Shown here: in pieces, positions 34,700 through 44,920 of the stretch
How the letters are laid out: every line of letters starts with the position of its first letter
Position numbering within the stretch: position 1 is the stretch's first letter
DNA from: Onthophagus taurus
Lineage: Eukaryota; Arthropoda; Insecta; Coleoptera; Scarabaeidae
Assembly: GCF_036711975.1 (NCBI RefSeq)
Contig: NC_091966.1
Coordinates: 40,121,501 to 40,185,500 of the forward strand
DNA: 64,000 bases
Reading direction: 5' to 3'
The notes under the pieces: model-generated
Told to the model about the DNA's origin: nothing
The model's database searches: none
Seen by the model: only the letters and a program-made list of their open reading frames with translations
Program-made: the position numbers and the translations under genes

Positions 34700-37262
34700 C
34701 TCTAAAAAGAAGATACTTTAATTAATAATTGGTGATATCTCCACAAGGATCCTTCAAGAAATGAATTCTATAGCGAATTTTGAAAGTTATCGATGAAAAT
34801 TGAAACATCGAAAATTTTATCAAAATTTCCAATATTGTTTTTTCAAAAACTAAAAGCTATTTTTCAAAACAGGTTGGTTCATTGGAAAGAAGACACTTTT
34901 ATTAACACTTTGGGAAATTTTCATAATCATATTCCAAAAAATCGATTTTATACGAGTTTTTAAAACTTAATCGGCGAAAATTGCAAAATTCGAAAAAATT
35001 TTCGATCATTTCAAAAATTTATTTCTCAAAAACTAGAAGCGATTTTTCAAAACGGCTTGTTGCATTAAAAAGAGGATATTTTAATTAATAATTGGTGATA
35101 TTTCCACAAGGATCCTTCAAGAAATTAATTTTATAGTGAATTTTGAAAGTTATCGATGAAAATTGCAACATCGAAAATTTTATCAAAACTTCGAATATTG
35201 TTTTCTCAAAAACTAAAAGCTATTTTTCAAAACGGGTTGGTTCAATGGAAAGAAGACACTTTTATTAACACTTTGGGAAATTTTCATACTCATATTCCAA
35301 CAACTGGATTTTATACGAATTTTTAAAACTTAATCGGCGAAGATTGCAAAATACGAAACCATTGTCAATCATTTCAAAAATTTATTTCTCAAGAACTAAG
35401 TGTGATTTTTCAAAACGGCTTGTTGCATTAAAAAGAGGATACTTTAATTTATAATTGGTGATATTTCCACAAGGATCCTTCAAGAAATTAATTCTACAGC
35501 GAATTTTGAAAGTTATCGATAAAAATTGCAACATCAAAAATTTTATCAAAACTTCAAATACTGTTTACTCAAAAACTAAAAGGTATTTTTCAAAATGGGT
35601 TGGTTCATTGGAAAGAAGACACTTTTATTAACACTTTGGGAAATTTTCATACTCATATTCCAAGATCTGGATTTTATACGAATTCTTAAAATTTAATCGG
35701 CGAAAATTACAAAATTCGAAAAAATTGTCAATCATTTCAAAAATTTATTTCTCAAAAACTAAAAGCGATTTTTCAAAACGGCTTGTTGCATTAAAAAGAG
35801 GATATTTTAATTAATAATTGGTGATGTTTCCACAAGGATCCTTCAAGAAATGAATTTTATAGCGAATTTTGAATGTTATCAATGAAAATTGCAACATCGA
35901 AAATTTCATCAAAACTTCAAATATTGTTTTTTCAAAAACTAAAAGCTATTTTTCAAAACGGGTTGGTTCATTGGAAAGAAGACACTTTTATTAACACTTT
36001 GGGAAATTTTCATACTCATATTCCAAGATCTGGATTTTATACGAATTTTTAAAACTTAATCGGAGAAAATTGCAAAATTCGACAAAATTGTCGATCATTT
36101 CAAAAATTTATTTCTCAAAAATTAAAAGCGATTTTTCAAAACGGCTTGTTGCATTAAAAAGAGGATATTTTAATTAATTATTGGTGATGTTTCCACAAGG
36201 ATCCTTCAAGAAATTAATTTTATAGTGAATTTTGAAAGTTATCGATGAAAATTGAAACATCGAAAATTTTATCAAAACTTCAAATATTGTTTTCTCAAAA
36301 ACTAAAAGCAATTTTTCAAAACGGGTTGGTTTATTGGCACGAATACACTTTTATTATCACTTTGGGAAGTTTTCATACTCATATTCCAAGAACTGGATTT
36401 TATACGAATTTATAAAACTTAATGGGCGAAAATTGTAAAATTCGAAAAAATTGTCGATTATTTCAAAAATTTTGTTCTCAAGAACTAAAAGTGATTTTTC
36501 AAAACGGCTTGTTGCATTAAAAAGAGGACATTTTAATTATTAATTGGTGATATTTCCACAAGGATCCTTCAAGAAATTAATTTTATAGCGAATTTTGAAA
36601 ATTATCGATGAAAATTGAAACATCGAAAATTTTATCAAAACTTCAAATATTGTTTTCTCAAAAACTAAAAGCTATTTTTCAAAACAGGTTGGTTCATTGG
36701 AAAGAAGACACTTTTATTAACACTTTGGGAAATTTTCATACTCATTCCAAAAAATCGATTTTATACGAGTTTTTAAAACTTAATCGGCGAAAATTGCAAA
36801 ATTCGACAAAATTGTCGATCATTTCAAAAATTTATTTCTCAAAAACTAAAAGCGATTTTTCAAAACGGCTTGTTGCATTAAAAAGAGGATATTTTAATTA
36901 ATAATTGGTGATGTTTCCACAAGGATCCTTCAAGAAATGAATTTTATAGCGAATTTTGAATGTTATCAATGAAAATTGCAACATCGACAATTTCATCAAA
37001 ACTTCAAATATTGTTTTCTCAAAAACTAAAAGCTATTTTTCAAAACGAGTTGTTTTATTGGAAAGAATACACTTTTATTATCACTTTGGGAAGTTTTCAT
37101 ACTCATATTCCAAGAACTGGATTTTATACGAATTTTTAAATCTTAATCGGCGAAAATTGCAAAATTCGAAAAAATTTCGATCATTTCAAAAATTTATTTT
37201 TTAAAAACTGAAAGTGATTTTTCAAAACGGCTTTTTACATTAAAAAGAGGATACTTTAATTT
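34700..37262 (+). repeat. 363-bp satellite array, copy B (about 7 units)
   Basis: GGATCC sites occur at 34747, 35110, 35473, 35836, 36199, 36562 and 36923, so the spacing is 363 bp five times and then 361. Each unit is a dimer of about 180-bp halves sharing TTTCTCAAAAACTAAAAGC. The left boundary starts with AACTCTAAAAAGAAGATACT, the same junction as array A. The open frames inside are fortuitous. Confidence 0.95.
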
Positions 37263-37315
37263 CGGCAGCCAAAGCCGGATAGTTGCCGGAAATCCATTCC
37301 ACTACTATGCTCGAG
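37262..37315 (-). mobile_element. hAT-type terminal sequence bordering satellite array B
   Basis: Read on the minus strand: TAGTAGTGGAATGGATTTCC, then GGCAACTATCCGGCTTTGGC. It matches the ends of the element at 15160-17215 (TAGTGGTGG, CCGGCTTT). Only the right terminus was found for this array; a matching left terminus was not seen near 34.2-34.7 kb. Confidence 0.6.
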
Positions 37316-39060
37316 TAACAAGCTGTGTTGAATATTGAAATAAAGTATTGAATAAAAGTTATGTGCTTTTAAGTTTATATGAAAACTATGACTCCACCAT
37401 CCATCAATAAGTAGATTATGAAATTAGAACATGGTCAGTATAGTCTCCGAGAATTTCTACTTGACTTAGATCTGGTTAAATCTAATTACGAGTTGTGTTA
37501 TTGGTATCTATCAAGAGTTATCTATCAAAAATCAGATATTAATAGACGCTAACATAACTTTGCGTCTTCATTACTTTGTTTTCATCAACATTTGGTAAAA
37601 CTGCGTTTCTCCACCAACAATAATTATCTAAAATGTACTTCAACAACTATTTCGCTTTGAAGAAACTTGGGATATTTACTTAACTTAGCCATTCTAGTTT
37701 TAGCGTATTACACATCTTATTTCACTTTATTTCATAGCTGGCCATCAAAGCAACTATTAATGATTCGGTATGAGTCCAACATCTTTATCAAATCCATACT
37801 ATTCTTTTCCTTCATTTTTCCGAATGGTTTTACAGACCAGAGAAGATTCTTGTGCTTTTTTTCTCCTTCCAAGCGGCAATAATATTAATCACGCAGATCA
37901 TAATCCTATTTGCTAGTGTTCTTATTTGTTTTGCCATATTTTAAAATACCAACTTTTTTCTGCTTTTCTTCTATTTTAGCTTTAACTTCTTAGTCCCTAA
38001 TAGTTAGGTTTATGCGTTGCGACTCCAAGAATCTTAAAAAAACATCGATAATAGCATTCGTGCATAGTATAGAAAGTTGGTGAAAAACTCTTTCTTTCAT
38101 GTAAGCGTTATACATAGCCACAAAAATATCAGGAGCTTTAGCTAAGACTTTAAGAGCCTCAAGGGCACCATCGGTGTCAGAACCTTTCAAGTTGTTGAAT
38201 GATTTTGTAGAGAACTTTGCCGTTAGCTCGTCATTTTGGGCATTCTGACAATCGTAAACTCCTTTTTTTTTTTTCAGAATAACACTAAAGTCTGTGAAAG
38301 CAAATTAAAAACGATTTATTACTCTCTTGTTAGAAAAGGAGCAGGCAGGTATGTATATCAAAGAGATTTACGTGGAATTTTATACTTGCTCTTCTTTTAT
38401 CTAACAAAGATAATTCGAAGTCTACATGCTTAAATTCTTTTAAAAGACACTCAAACTAATGCGTGTTTTTTTAAAAATTACCTGCTATACAAAATAACTG
38501 ACACACAATTTCTATGCAAAATGTCCATCCAAAAAGAAATAAAAGTGACCGATATCAATCACCCCAAGGCTTACCTGTTTACTTATTCTAGGAAAGGAAA
38601 CTTCTCTATAAAATATAATTTTACGGCTTCAAAACAAACGTTAAAAAAAATTAATGTATTTTTTACGTTATAGAAGGTGAAGCCTCATCTCGATGTAAAC
38701 GTTGTTAATAATTTAATAAATAATACATTAAAATGAAAGCTTTGTTTTCAAATATCTTAATAAACATTATTTAGTGAAATCTTTTAAATATCATAAAATT
38801 CATAATTAATTACTTAAGAACGCAACCTATTGAAAATGATTTCAATTTCGCATAAATTATACAGATTGCAAGGTAAAAATTATACAATTAATTAACTTTC
38901 GAAATAATTTAAAAAATTTAATTAAAATATTACGTTTGAAATATTATTCTAAAAAATAATAATCTAAAAGCTAAGTAATAAAAAAACCGATTTTATAACA
39001 TTTCAATGCCAAATGAATAAAAACAATTTTTTTTTTATTAATGTATGTATTGTATAAGTT
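37316..39060. other. Unassigned sequence with one minus-strand ORF
   Basis: A minus-strand frame around 37990-38230 reads CQNAQNDELTAKF...GALEALKVLAKAPDIFVAMY. It looks protein-like but carries no motif I recognise. It could be a hAT or other transposon fragment. The rest is AT-rich with no clear feature. Confidence 0.35.
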
Positions 39061-39069
39061 TATTATTTA

Positions 39070-39102
39070 CCTTTATGCGGGTTACGTAAACTTGACAATC
39101 CA
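39070..39102 (-). other. Candidate orphan first coding exon (MDCQVYVTRIK)
   Basis: On the minus strand an ATG opens 11 codons that end exactly at a GTAAATA donor, in phase 0. The upstream 90 bp could be a 5' UTR. No in-phase partner exon was established downstream, so this is a weak candidate. Confidence 0.25.
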
Positions 39103-39409
39103 TGATTTTAATCCTTAATTGAAAATTTTTAATTCACTTCTATTTTACACACTAAACGTTTAACGTTACTTCTTTTCTGGTTAATCTGGATTAGAAATGG
39201 AATGTTTTCTTTCGAGGTAGACGGTGAAATTTTGATTTCTTTTAGTGTTTGTTTTCAGGAAATGACCGAACGAAAAATACCTTGGGGTTTAGGTCGGAGA
39301 CGGAGACGTCGCGGCGTCGACTGTTTGCGACGGTCTCCGACGTCAGTTGGATCGATAATAGCGTTTGCTGCACAGCAGTGTTAGTTTAAAATATTCATTT
39401 TCAAAAGGT

Positions 39410-40200
39410 GTAAAAAATGTACAGTATGCAAAGTCCGTATTCGAACACTCTCCGAAACATTAAAAAATTACTCAAGAAATTACTGGTAGTAGAAATTTCA
39501 AATATTTTTTATGATTTATTTCACTTAGAAGAGTTAAAGCAAAAGTAGATAGGTTGGTTATCTCTATAGTTTGACAGCCGAATGGTAAAAAGGACATTTT
39601 AATAACAGTTGACGCCAAAAACCGTATTCGAACATTACAAACTTTAATAATAACTAAGAAAATTATACTTTTGGAATAATACCCAAACTTTGCTGCATGC
39701 CTCTTTGTTTAACAACAGCACTTAGACACCTCGGCATCGATTCCGCTAGTTTTGTGGTTAATTGAGGTGGTATTTTAGTGCATTCTATCTTCAATGCTAT
39801 TTTTATGTCGATTACGTTTTTAATATCATAATAATTCAATTTCTTCTTGAATATTCACAATAGGATTAAAATCTGAGCTTTGTGATGGTGGTTTGAGATG
39901 CTCTGAACAGTTGTACATGATCTAAAAACTACAAAATGAAGATTTCGGACTCCTGCCGCTGAAAAACATCCCCATATCATCACCAAATTTCTACCACGCT
40001 TGAACATAGGTATCAGATTATGTGGATATAGACTCTTGGTTTTCTTTTGACAAATTCTTACTCGTCCAGTCGATATTTTTATATTGAATTTAATCTCATC
40101 TGTGAAAATTACCATTTTCTAGAAGTTAAAATCCTTACTTTGGCATTTTTTTGCAAATGCAAACCGTTTTCGTTTATTAATCATAGTCATGAATGATTTT
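39410..40200 (-). pseudogene. Tc1-type transposon remnant
   Basis: On the minus strand near 40110-39930 the frame reads VIFTDEIKFNIKISTGRVRI, then RNLVMIWGCFSAAGVRN. This is the SDE..F and VMVWGCFS..G block of Tc1 transposase. Further on (about 39790-39690) it reads TKLAESMPRCLSAVVKQRG, the ..SMPRRLQAVIKAKGG terminus. CCGTATTCGAACA occurs at 39436 and again near 39630, and may belong to the terminal repeat. There are several stops and one long frame loss. Confidence 0.8.
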
Positions 40201-40319
40201 CTAACAGCATACCAGCAGACTTTTAGAATTTAAAATATGTTAAAATCTATAAGGTCCAATTTTATTTCAATAATCTGTGTATAAACAAACACTAAATTTT
40301 ATCTTTTTGAATAAAGAAA

Positions 40320-40845
40320 TTTTAAACGTCATTGTGACATAAATTGACTTTTAAAACTTGAGGTAACAAAATTCCCTGTTAATCTTGCAAACTGTTGCCA
40401 ACTTCACAACAATTTGACAGATATAAATTGTATAGTTCGTTTTTTTCTATAATACTTGTCAATGTAAATTATTTAGGGTTTCTGTTGGTATTATCTAGGA
40501 CCCTTATAAAATTTATGTTGTTTTCATGATTTTTAGTAACATTTTCAGTAACTAATTAGTTGAGGTTAAAATACTAATAAATTTTTAGATAAATACGATT
40601 TTAACGAAGTACATATTTGTTGTAAAAACGTGCTACAAAGTAATTAATAGAATAAAATACCTTTTCTAGGTAAATAAATGGCAAATAAACACCCCACAAC
40701 ACTTTTTATGCACCTTTTCTTTTTGAATAACGAAAGCTCAAACGTCAATGTGACATATTTTCTTCAAAACATGATAAAACAAAACTCCCTGTTAATTTTG
40801 CCAACTTTACAACAATTTGACAGGTATTATAGAAAAAAATGAACT
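40320..40845 (+). repeat. Two copies of the dispersed AAACGTCA/AATTTGACAG repeat
   Basis: Copies at about 40320-40440 and 40730-40840 share AAACGTCA(A/T)TGTGACAT, ACAAAA(A/C)TCCCTGTTAAT and ACAACAATTTGACAG in order. They bracket about 300 bp of AT-rich DNA. This is the same family as at 28.2 and 61.8 kb. Confidence 0.7.
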
Positions 40846-41069
40846 ATATGTGTAGTTTCATGTGGCGGTGAATTCCTCCACAGCACTTCGGCCCTTTATA
40901 CATTCCCACAATTTACAGTTCATTCAGGGGTCAAAAAATCAACCCAAGGTTTTAATGAACGTTAATGTAGAACAGAAGGGTACAGTGACGGACAAAAGTC
41001 CACATACAGCATTGAATTATGAGGTTTTTGAAAAAACATAATAAGTTAATAGAAAATTAGTGTTGTATG

Positions 41070-41470
41070 TCCTTTCCGCCACTTTATCGTGACATTGCTA
41101 TAAACATTAGCCTCCTCAAGTGATTCCCGACAGGACTTCACTAACGATGATGTAGTTCGATGCCTACTAAGCGCTAGCATAGCCTGTCTGCTATCAGTGC
41201 AAATTACAACGTGTCTGCCAACTTGTTTGGAGTCCATGATCACATTAGCTGCTATATTTATAGCAGTTATTTCGGCCTAAGTACAACCCTAGCGAAAGGG
41301 AAAGGTGTTAATCTCTTCTGGAGATTCTTTGATCCATCAGTGTAGATGGCCAGCATTTTACCTATGCTAAAGTTGCTCTAGGGTATCGTTTCAATGCCAA
41401 AATGTGGCCCGTTTAAGAAAGTAGGTGTGATGTAGTCTGTGCGAGCTGTAAGGAGAGGTTGTTTACGAAC
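41070..41470 (-). pseudogene. LINE RNase H domain fragment
   Basis: On the minus strand the frame reads AIYTDGSK, then after a shift AEITAINIAANVIMDSKQ, VVICTDSRQAMLALSRHRTT and VTIKWRKGH. These are the DG, E, TDS and WxxGH catalytic blocks of an RNase H domain, in order. Stops and a frameshift make it non-functional. Confidence 0.8.
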
Positions 41471-41785
41471 AGCCTCATTTCAGAGTTCGCTCCAGATATA
41501 AATTATTTTATACTATAATTTTCAAGCAAGTTTATTCTTGTTGATGCATTTATATTATATTTTATTAAGAGATGCAAATGTGAAATATCATCTTGTAAAT
41601 TAAAGACGTTAGTGAGATTTAGTGATAAAACTAAAATGACGTTTAAACTCTTTAACACTGAATCAGAAACTAAAATAACTGCTGATATTGACAAAAATGT
41701 TGCTCTTACAGTTAAACCAATTACAAATTGATTTATTCACGAAACGGAATAATTTTAGAACAATAAAGGAATTAATATCACTCAC

Positions 41786-41937
41786 CAAATGATTTAACTT
41801 GGTCATAAATCCATTTTTTTGGATTCCTCCCTTCCTCGACCACGACCTTGGGAGCTTCCTTTATCTCCTCTCGCACTTCCTGATCGCGTGCCGCTGAGCT
41901 TAATCTCACATTCTCTGTCTTTCTTTTAAGATTAAGG
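41786..41937 (-). other. Candidate orphan internal coding exon (50 codons)
   Basis: On the minus strand a polypyrimidine acceptor (TTTTCTTTTTCAG) and a GTGAGT donor bound 152 bp. One frame is open throughout: KRKTENVRLSSAARDQEVRE, then EIKEAPKVVVEEGRNPKKW and IYDQVKSF. It ends with one base of a split codon. The composition is GC-richer than its surroundings. It looks like a genuine exon of an unrecognised minus-strand gene, but no partner exons could be joined. It is also possible that it is a captured exon. Confidence 0.45.
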
Positions 41938-42727
41938 CTGAAAAAGAAAATGCTACTTCAGAATTGCGCAATAAATACGATAAAATTGTTTATAACTTAA
42001 TAATTAATTTTTGTAATAAAATTTGGTAAATTTTCTGTTTATACCAATAATAATTTAAAAGCATTAACTAAAAGGAGAAATCTCGGAATATGTTACGACA
42101 CATAGCGATGAATGCAAAGCGGTTCGTGGGTCGATTAACATTGACAGTGAAAACGGGTCGAGTATTGCGAAAATGTTTTCAAAAGGAGAAAGTTTAACAC
42201 CCGGAGTAATTGAAACAAAACCAACAAAATTGAAATTCACCAAAAAATAATTGTGAATCATTTTCTTATCGTTACATACTTTTTTACGACACCGTTCAAA
42301 GTGTATTGAAACATCTTTTTTTTTCTACATCGATTATTTTAAGTGACTCATCCTGGCGATAAATCATTATTCCAATTTACCAAAGCAATGTCATCAAAAA
42401 TTGTACTATTAACTGTAATTTTGTTATTACGATTATTAGGAAATAACTGGGAAGTTTAAACGTAATTTGGGTTTAATTTATATTAAGCGAAACAAATCGG
42501 GACTTTTTTCTGCGTTTAAAAGAAAAGTTTGAAGTTGTTGTGGGTTATTGTTCAAAGACATTGTGACCTCAAAAACTAATTAACCACGCTTAAAAATTTA
42601 CTCAGCAGTTTCGTATATAAATCGAAAATTAAATATTTTTTTTAATATAATCATAAATCATCTCCAAATAATTAATTAAAAATAAAATAAATTTCACTTT
42701 TACATTTACACAGAGACCAACGACCTG
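41938..42727. other. Unassigned sequence; protein-like plus-strand frames
   Basis: Just before this stretch (41575-41731) and within it (about 42067-42250) plus-strand frames read FKLFNTESETKITADIDKNV and RGSINIDSENGSSIAKMFSK, each ending in a stop. Both look compositionally coding but have no recognised domain or clear splice sites. Confidence 0.3.
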
Positions 42728-42802
42728 TTAATCGTCATCGTCCTCCGATACCATAACAACTTTCTTCACATGTAACAACTTAAATCCTTCCAGATTCCGC
42801 TA
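42728..42802 (-). other. Candidate orphan terminal exon
   Basis: On the minus strand an acceptor (TTTCACCTTTGTAG) precedes RNLEGFKLLHVKKVVMVSED, then DDD and a stop. It does not join in phase to PDRG1, the nearest upstream minus-strand gene, so its parent is unknown. Confidence 0.3.
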
Positions 42803-43087
42803 CAAAGGTGAAATCGCTTTTTTTTCACCATCTATTTTAAATTGGCCCCGAGGTCAAAACGTTTCTGGCGCCGTCTTCGACTACTAAATTTCACCAAAGT
42901 CAAAAGACAAGTTCAAAGTCAAAAGGAAATCGAATATATTGTTTTTTGGAGGGGAATGATGCGGAAAACAGAATTAATTCGACATTAAGAATCAAAACAA
43001 TATGCAAATTTACCAAAACCTACTAAAAATGTAGCTGATTTATTCAATCAACAAATATAATAATTTATTCCGTATTTTTGCATGGTT

Positions 43088-43621
43088 TTATTTAAAACCG
43101 TAGGCTTTGTGGATCGCATCTGCTTCTTTCCCAGTCATTGGTTTTAACCGAAATCCTTCAATTCCTGGTAAATGTTCTAAATCCCGCAATTTAGAAACAT
43201 TATCTTTTATGTTTTCATATAAATTATCTATATCGATCGTTACTTTATCTATTTCTAAAAAAAAATAAATAAATTTAGAAACTAAACATTTAAGATATGC
43301 AACCAATTATACACCAACATGACATAAATGCCAAATAACCAAAATTTAAATAGTTCAATTTAAATATTAAACCGAAGAAATATTTAACGCACCTTCTTTT
43401 AAAATACCTCTACATTCCTCAACAGGTAATTGAACGTAAACAGATCCGACTTTTAACCAAGTTTTTCGTTCATGACAATCTTGTAAAGCCCTATACGCTT
43501 CTCTGAATTTATTTTGCGCGTTGGAGAGTTGCAATTTTGTTTCTTTTTGTGTTAAAATATCCTGTCCTAACTTTTCCACTTCTGTAAGATAAATAATAGA
43601 TTTATCTAAATCCCCAGACAT
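43088..43621 (-). CDS. PDRG1: PDRG1-like prefoldin-family protein (131 aa)
   Basis: Minus-strand exons 43621-43393 and 43254-43088 join with phase 1 across a 138-bp intron to give 131 aa (human PDRG1 is 133). The protein is a prefoldin-like beta subunit: an N-terminal coiled coil (LTEVEKLGQDILTQKETKLQ), a central beta hairpin (RKTWLKVGSVYVQLP), a C-terminal coiled coil (IDKVTIDIDNLYENIKDNVS), then HLPGIEGFRLKPMT. PDRG1 is a subunit of the R2TP/PAQosome prefoldin-like module, which helps assemble RNA polymerases and PIKK complexes. TTTATT words at 43064-43069 and 43087-43092 are minus-strand AATAAA signals; the second overlaps the stop. It is divergent from RpL13: only about 290 bp separates the start codon from the RpL13 transcription start. 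Confidence 0.88.
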
Positions 43622-43910
43622 TATTTTAGGTTAACTTCAAAAATAAACGTGAAGTTGTTCTGTTGGTTATATCCGGTTAAAAGGAACTAACATGAAGTTC
43701 GCATATGTCGATTTTTTGCTATTTAATTAAAAATCGTTTCTTAATTTAATCAAAATCAATATATTTTTAAAGAATAATATACTTATTTCAATTTATCAAA
43801 CGATAATTTTATAAATAAAGCTTCTTTGAACGCAAAATAATTATTTTTGAGGGAAATTTCGAATTTCCCGGTTGATTTTGTTACGGTGTTTAGATGGCGC
43901 ACTAAGCCTA
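43622..43910. promoter_or_regulatory. Shared divergent promoter, PDRG1 and RpL13
   Basis: About 290 bp between the PDRG1 ATG (minus) and the RpL13 5' end (plus). No TATA box is evident. The arrangement suggests a bidirectional housekeeping promoter. Confidence 0.5.
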
Positions 43911-43945
43911 CTTCTCTTTTACCGAAAACGTGTTGTGGTGTCGAG
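43911..43945 (+). other. RpL13 noncoding exon 1 with TOP motif
   Basis: CTTCTCTTTT at 43911-43920 is a terminal oligopyrimidine tract typical of ribosomal-protein transcription starts. A GTAAGT donor follows at 43946. The acceptor TTTTCGCCTATAG ends at 44021, 30 bp before the start codon. TOP mRNAs are under growth and TOR-dependent translational control. Confidence 0.7.
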
Positions 43946-44051
43946 GTAAGTTCCACATTTTATGAAATAAACTAATTCTAACTTGAATTTTATGATTTAT
44001 TTTAACAATTTTCGCCTATAGAAACGCACAGCTTGCGTTTAAATATAAAAT

Positions 44052-44783
44052 ATGGCTCCGAAAGGTAATAATATGATTCCGAATGGCCATTTCCATAAGG
44101 ATTGGCAAAGGTTCGTGAAAACATGGTTTAATCAACCGGCCCGTAAATTCCGCAGAAGGCAAAATAGGATTAAAAAAGCTAAAGCTATCGCTCCTAGACC
44201 CGCTGCTGGTCCATTAAGACCGGTAGTTCGATGCCCTACAATCAGGTATGCTATGGAAATAACTTTTTAATCAACATAACCTCATTTTTTTTTGAATTTT
44301 TTATTTAGATATCATACTAAAGTGAGGGCTGGTCGTGGATTTACTCTCCAAGAATTGAAAGCAGCTGGGTTAAACTCATCTTTTGCTCGTTCCGTTGGAG
44401 TTGCAGTCGATTATCGTAGAAGGAATAAATCCGTCGAGTCTCTCCAATTGAATGCTCAACGTTTGAAAGAATACAAATCCAAGTTGATTTTGTTCCCACA
44501 ACATAATAAGAAGAAGTTGCGTGCTGGTGAAGCAACAGAAGAGGAACGTAAAGTTGCTTCTCAGTTGATTGGCGAAGTTTTGCCAATTTCCAAATCAGTT
44601 ATTAGAACGAAAGCGAAGGTACCTTCTGAGGATGAGAAGAAATTCAGTGCATTCACCGCATTGAGGAAGGCACGAGCTGATGCACGTCTCGTTGGAATCA
44701 GAGCCAAACGCGCTAAGGAAGCTGCAGAAAACACAGATGACGTTACAAAAGCCCCGAAGGAAGCGAAGAAATCCAAAAAATAA
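44052..44783 (+). CDS. RpL13: Ribosomal protein L13 (eL13), 222 aa
   Basis: Coding exons 44052-44245 and 44309-44783 join in phase to 222 aa (fly RpL13 is 218). eL13 is a component of the cytosolic 60S subunit. The sequence starts [20 protein letters not shown], then [15 protein letters not shown] and [16 protein letters not shown]. Exon 2 continues [20 protein letters not shown], the conserved core, and [19 protein letters not shown]. The tail is Lys/Ala-rich. A noncoding first exon with a TOP tract lies upstream. AATAAA is at 44815-44820. Only 137 bp separate its stop from that of the convergent DNAH6, so the 3' ends probably overlap. It is intact and certainly functional. Confidence 0.97.
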
Positions 44784-44920
44784 AAAAGATTTTTTTTGTA
44801 ATCTTAGACATTTGAATAAATCTTTAAGTTAAAAGAAAATATAAATGAAATCGTTTTATTTACAAATTAAAAAAGTAAAAATCGGTTTAATATAACAACA
44901 TTATAAAAGATTATTAAAAA
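44784..44920. terminator. Overlapping convergent 3' ends of RpL13 and DNAH6
   Basis: The stops are 137 bp apart. RpL13 has AATAAA at 44815-44820. DNAH6 has its minus-strand AATAAA (TTTATT) at 44855-44860. Cleavage downstream of each signal would give tail-to-tail overlapping transcripts. Confidence 0.6.

Noticed and set aside
36608..37204. Plus-strand ORFs of 82-97 codons at 36.6-37.2 kb
   Set aside because: They lie inside the 363-bp satellite and repeat with its period; no evidence of translation.
34747..37262. CRISPR array
   Set aside because: Repeats are contiguous 363-bp units without spacers, in an animal genome.
44341..44776. Two minus-strand ORFs opposite RpL13
   Set aside because: Shadows of a highly conserved plus-strand coding exon.
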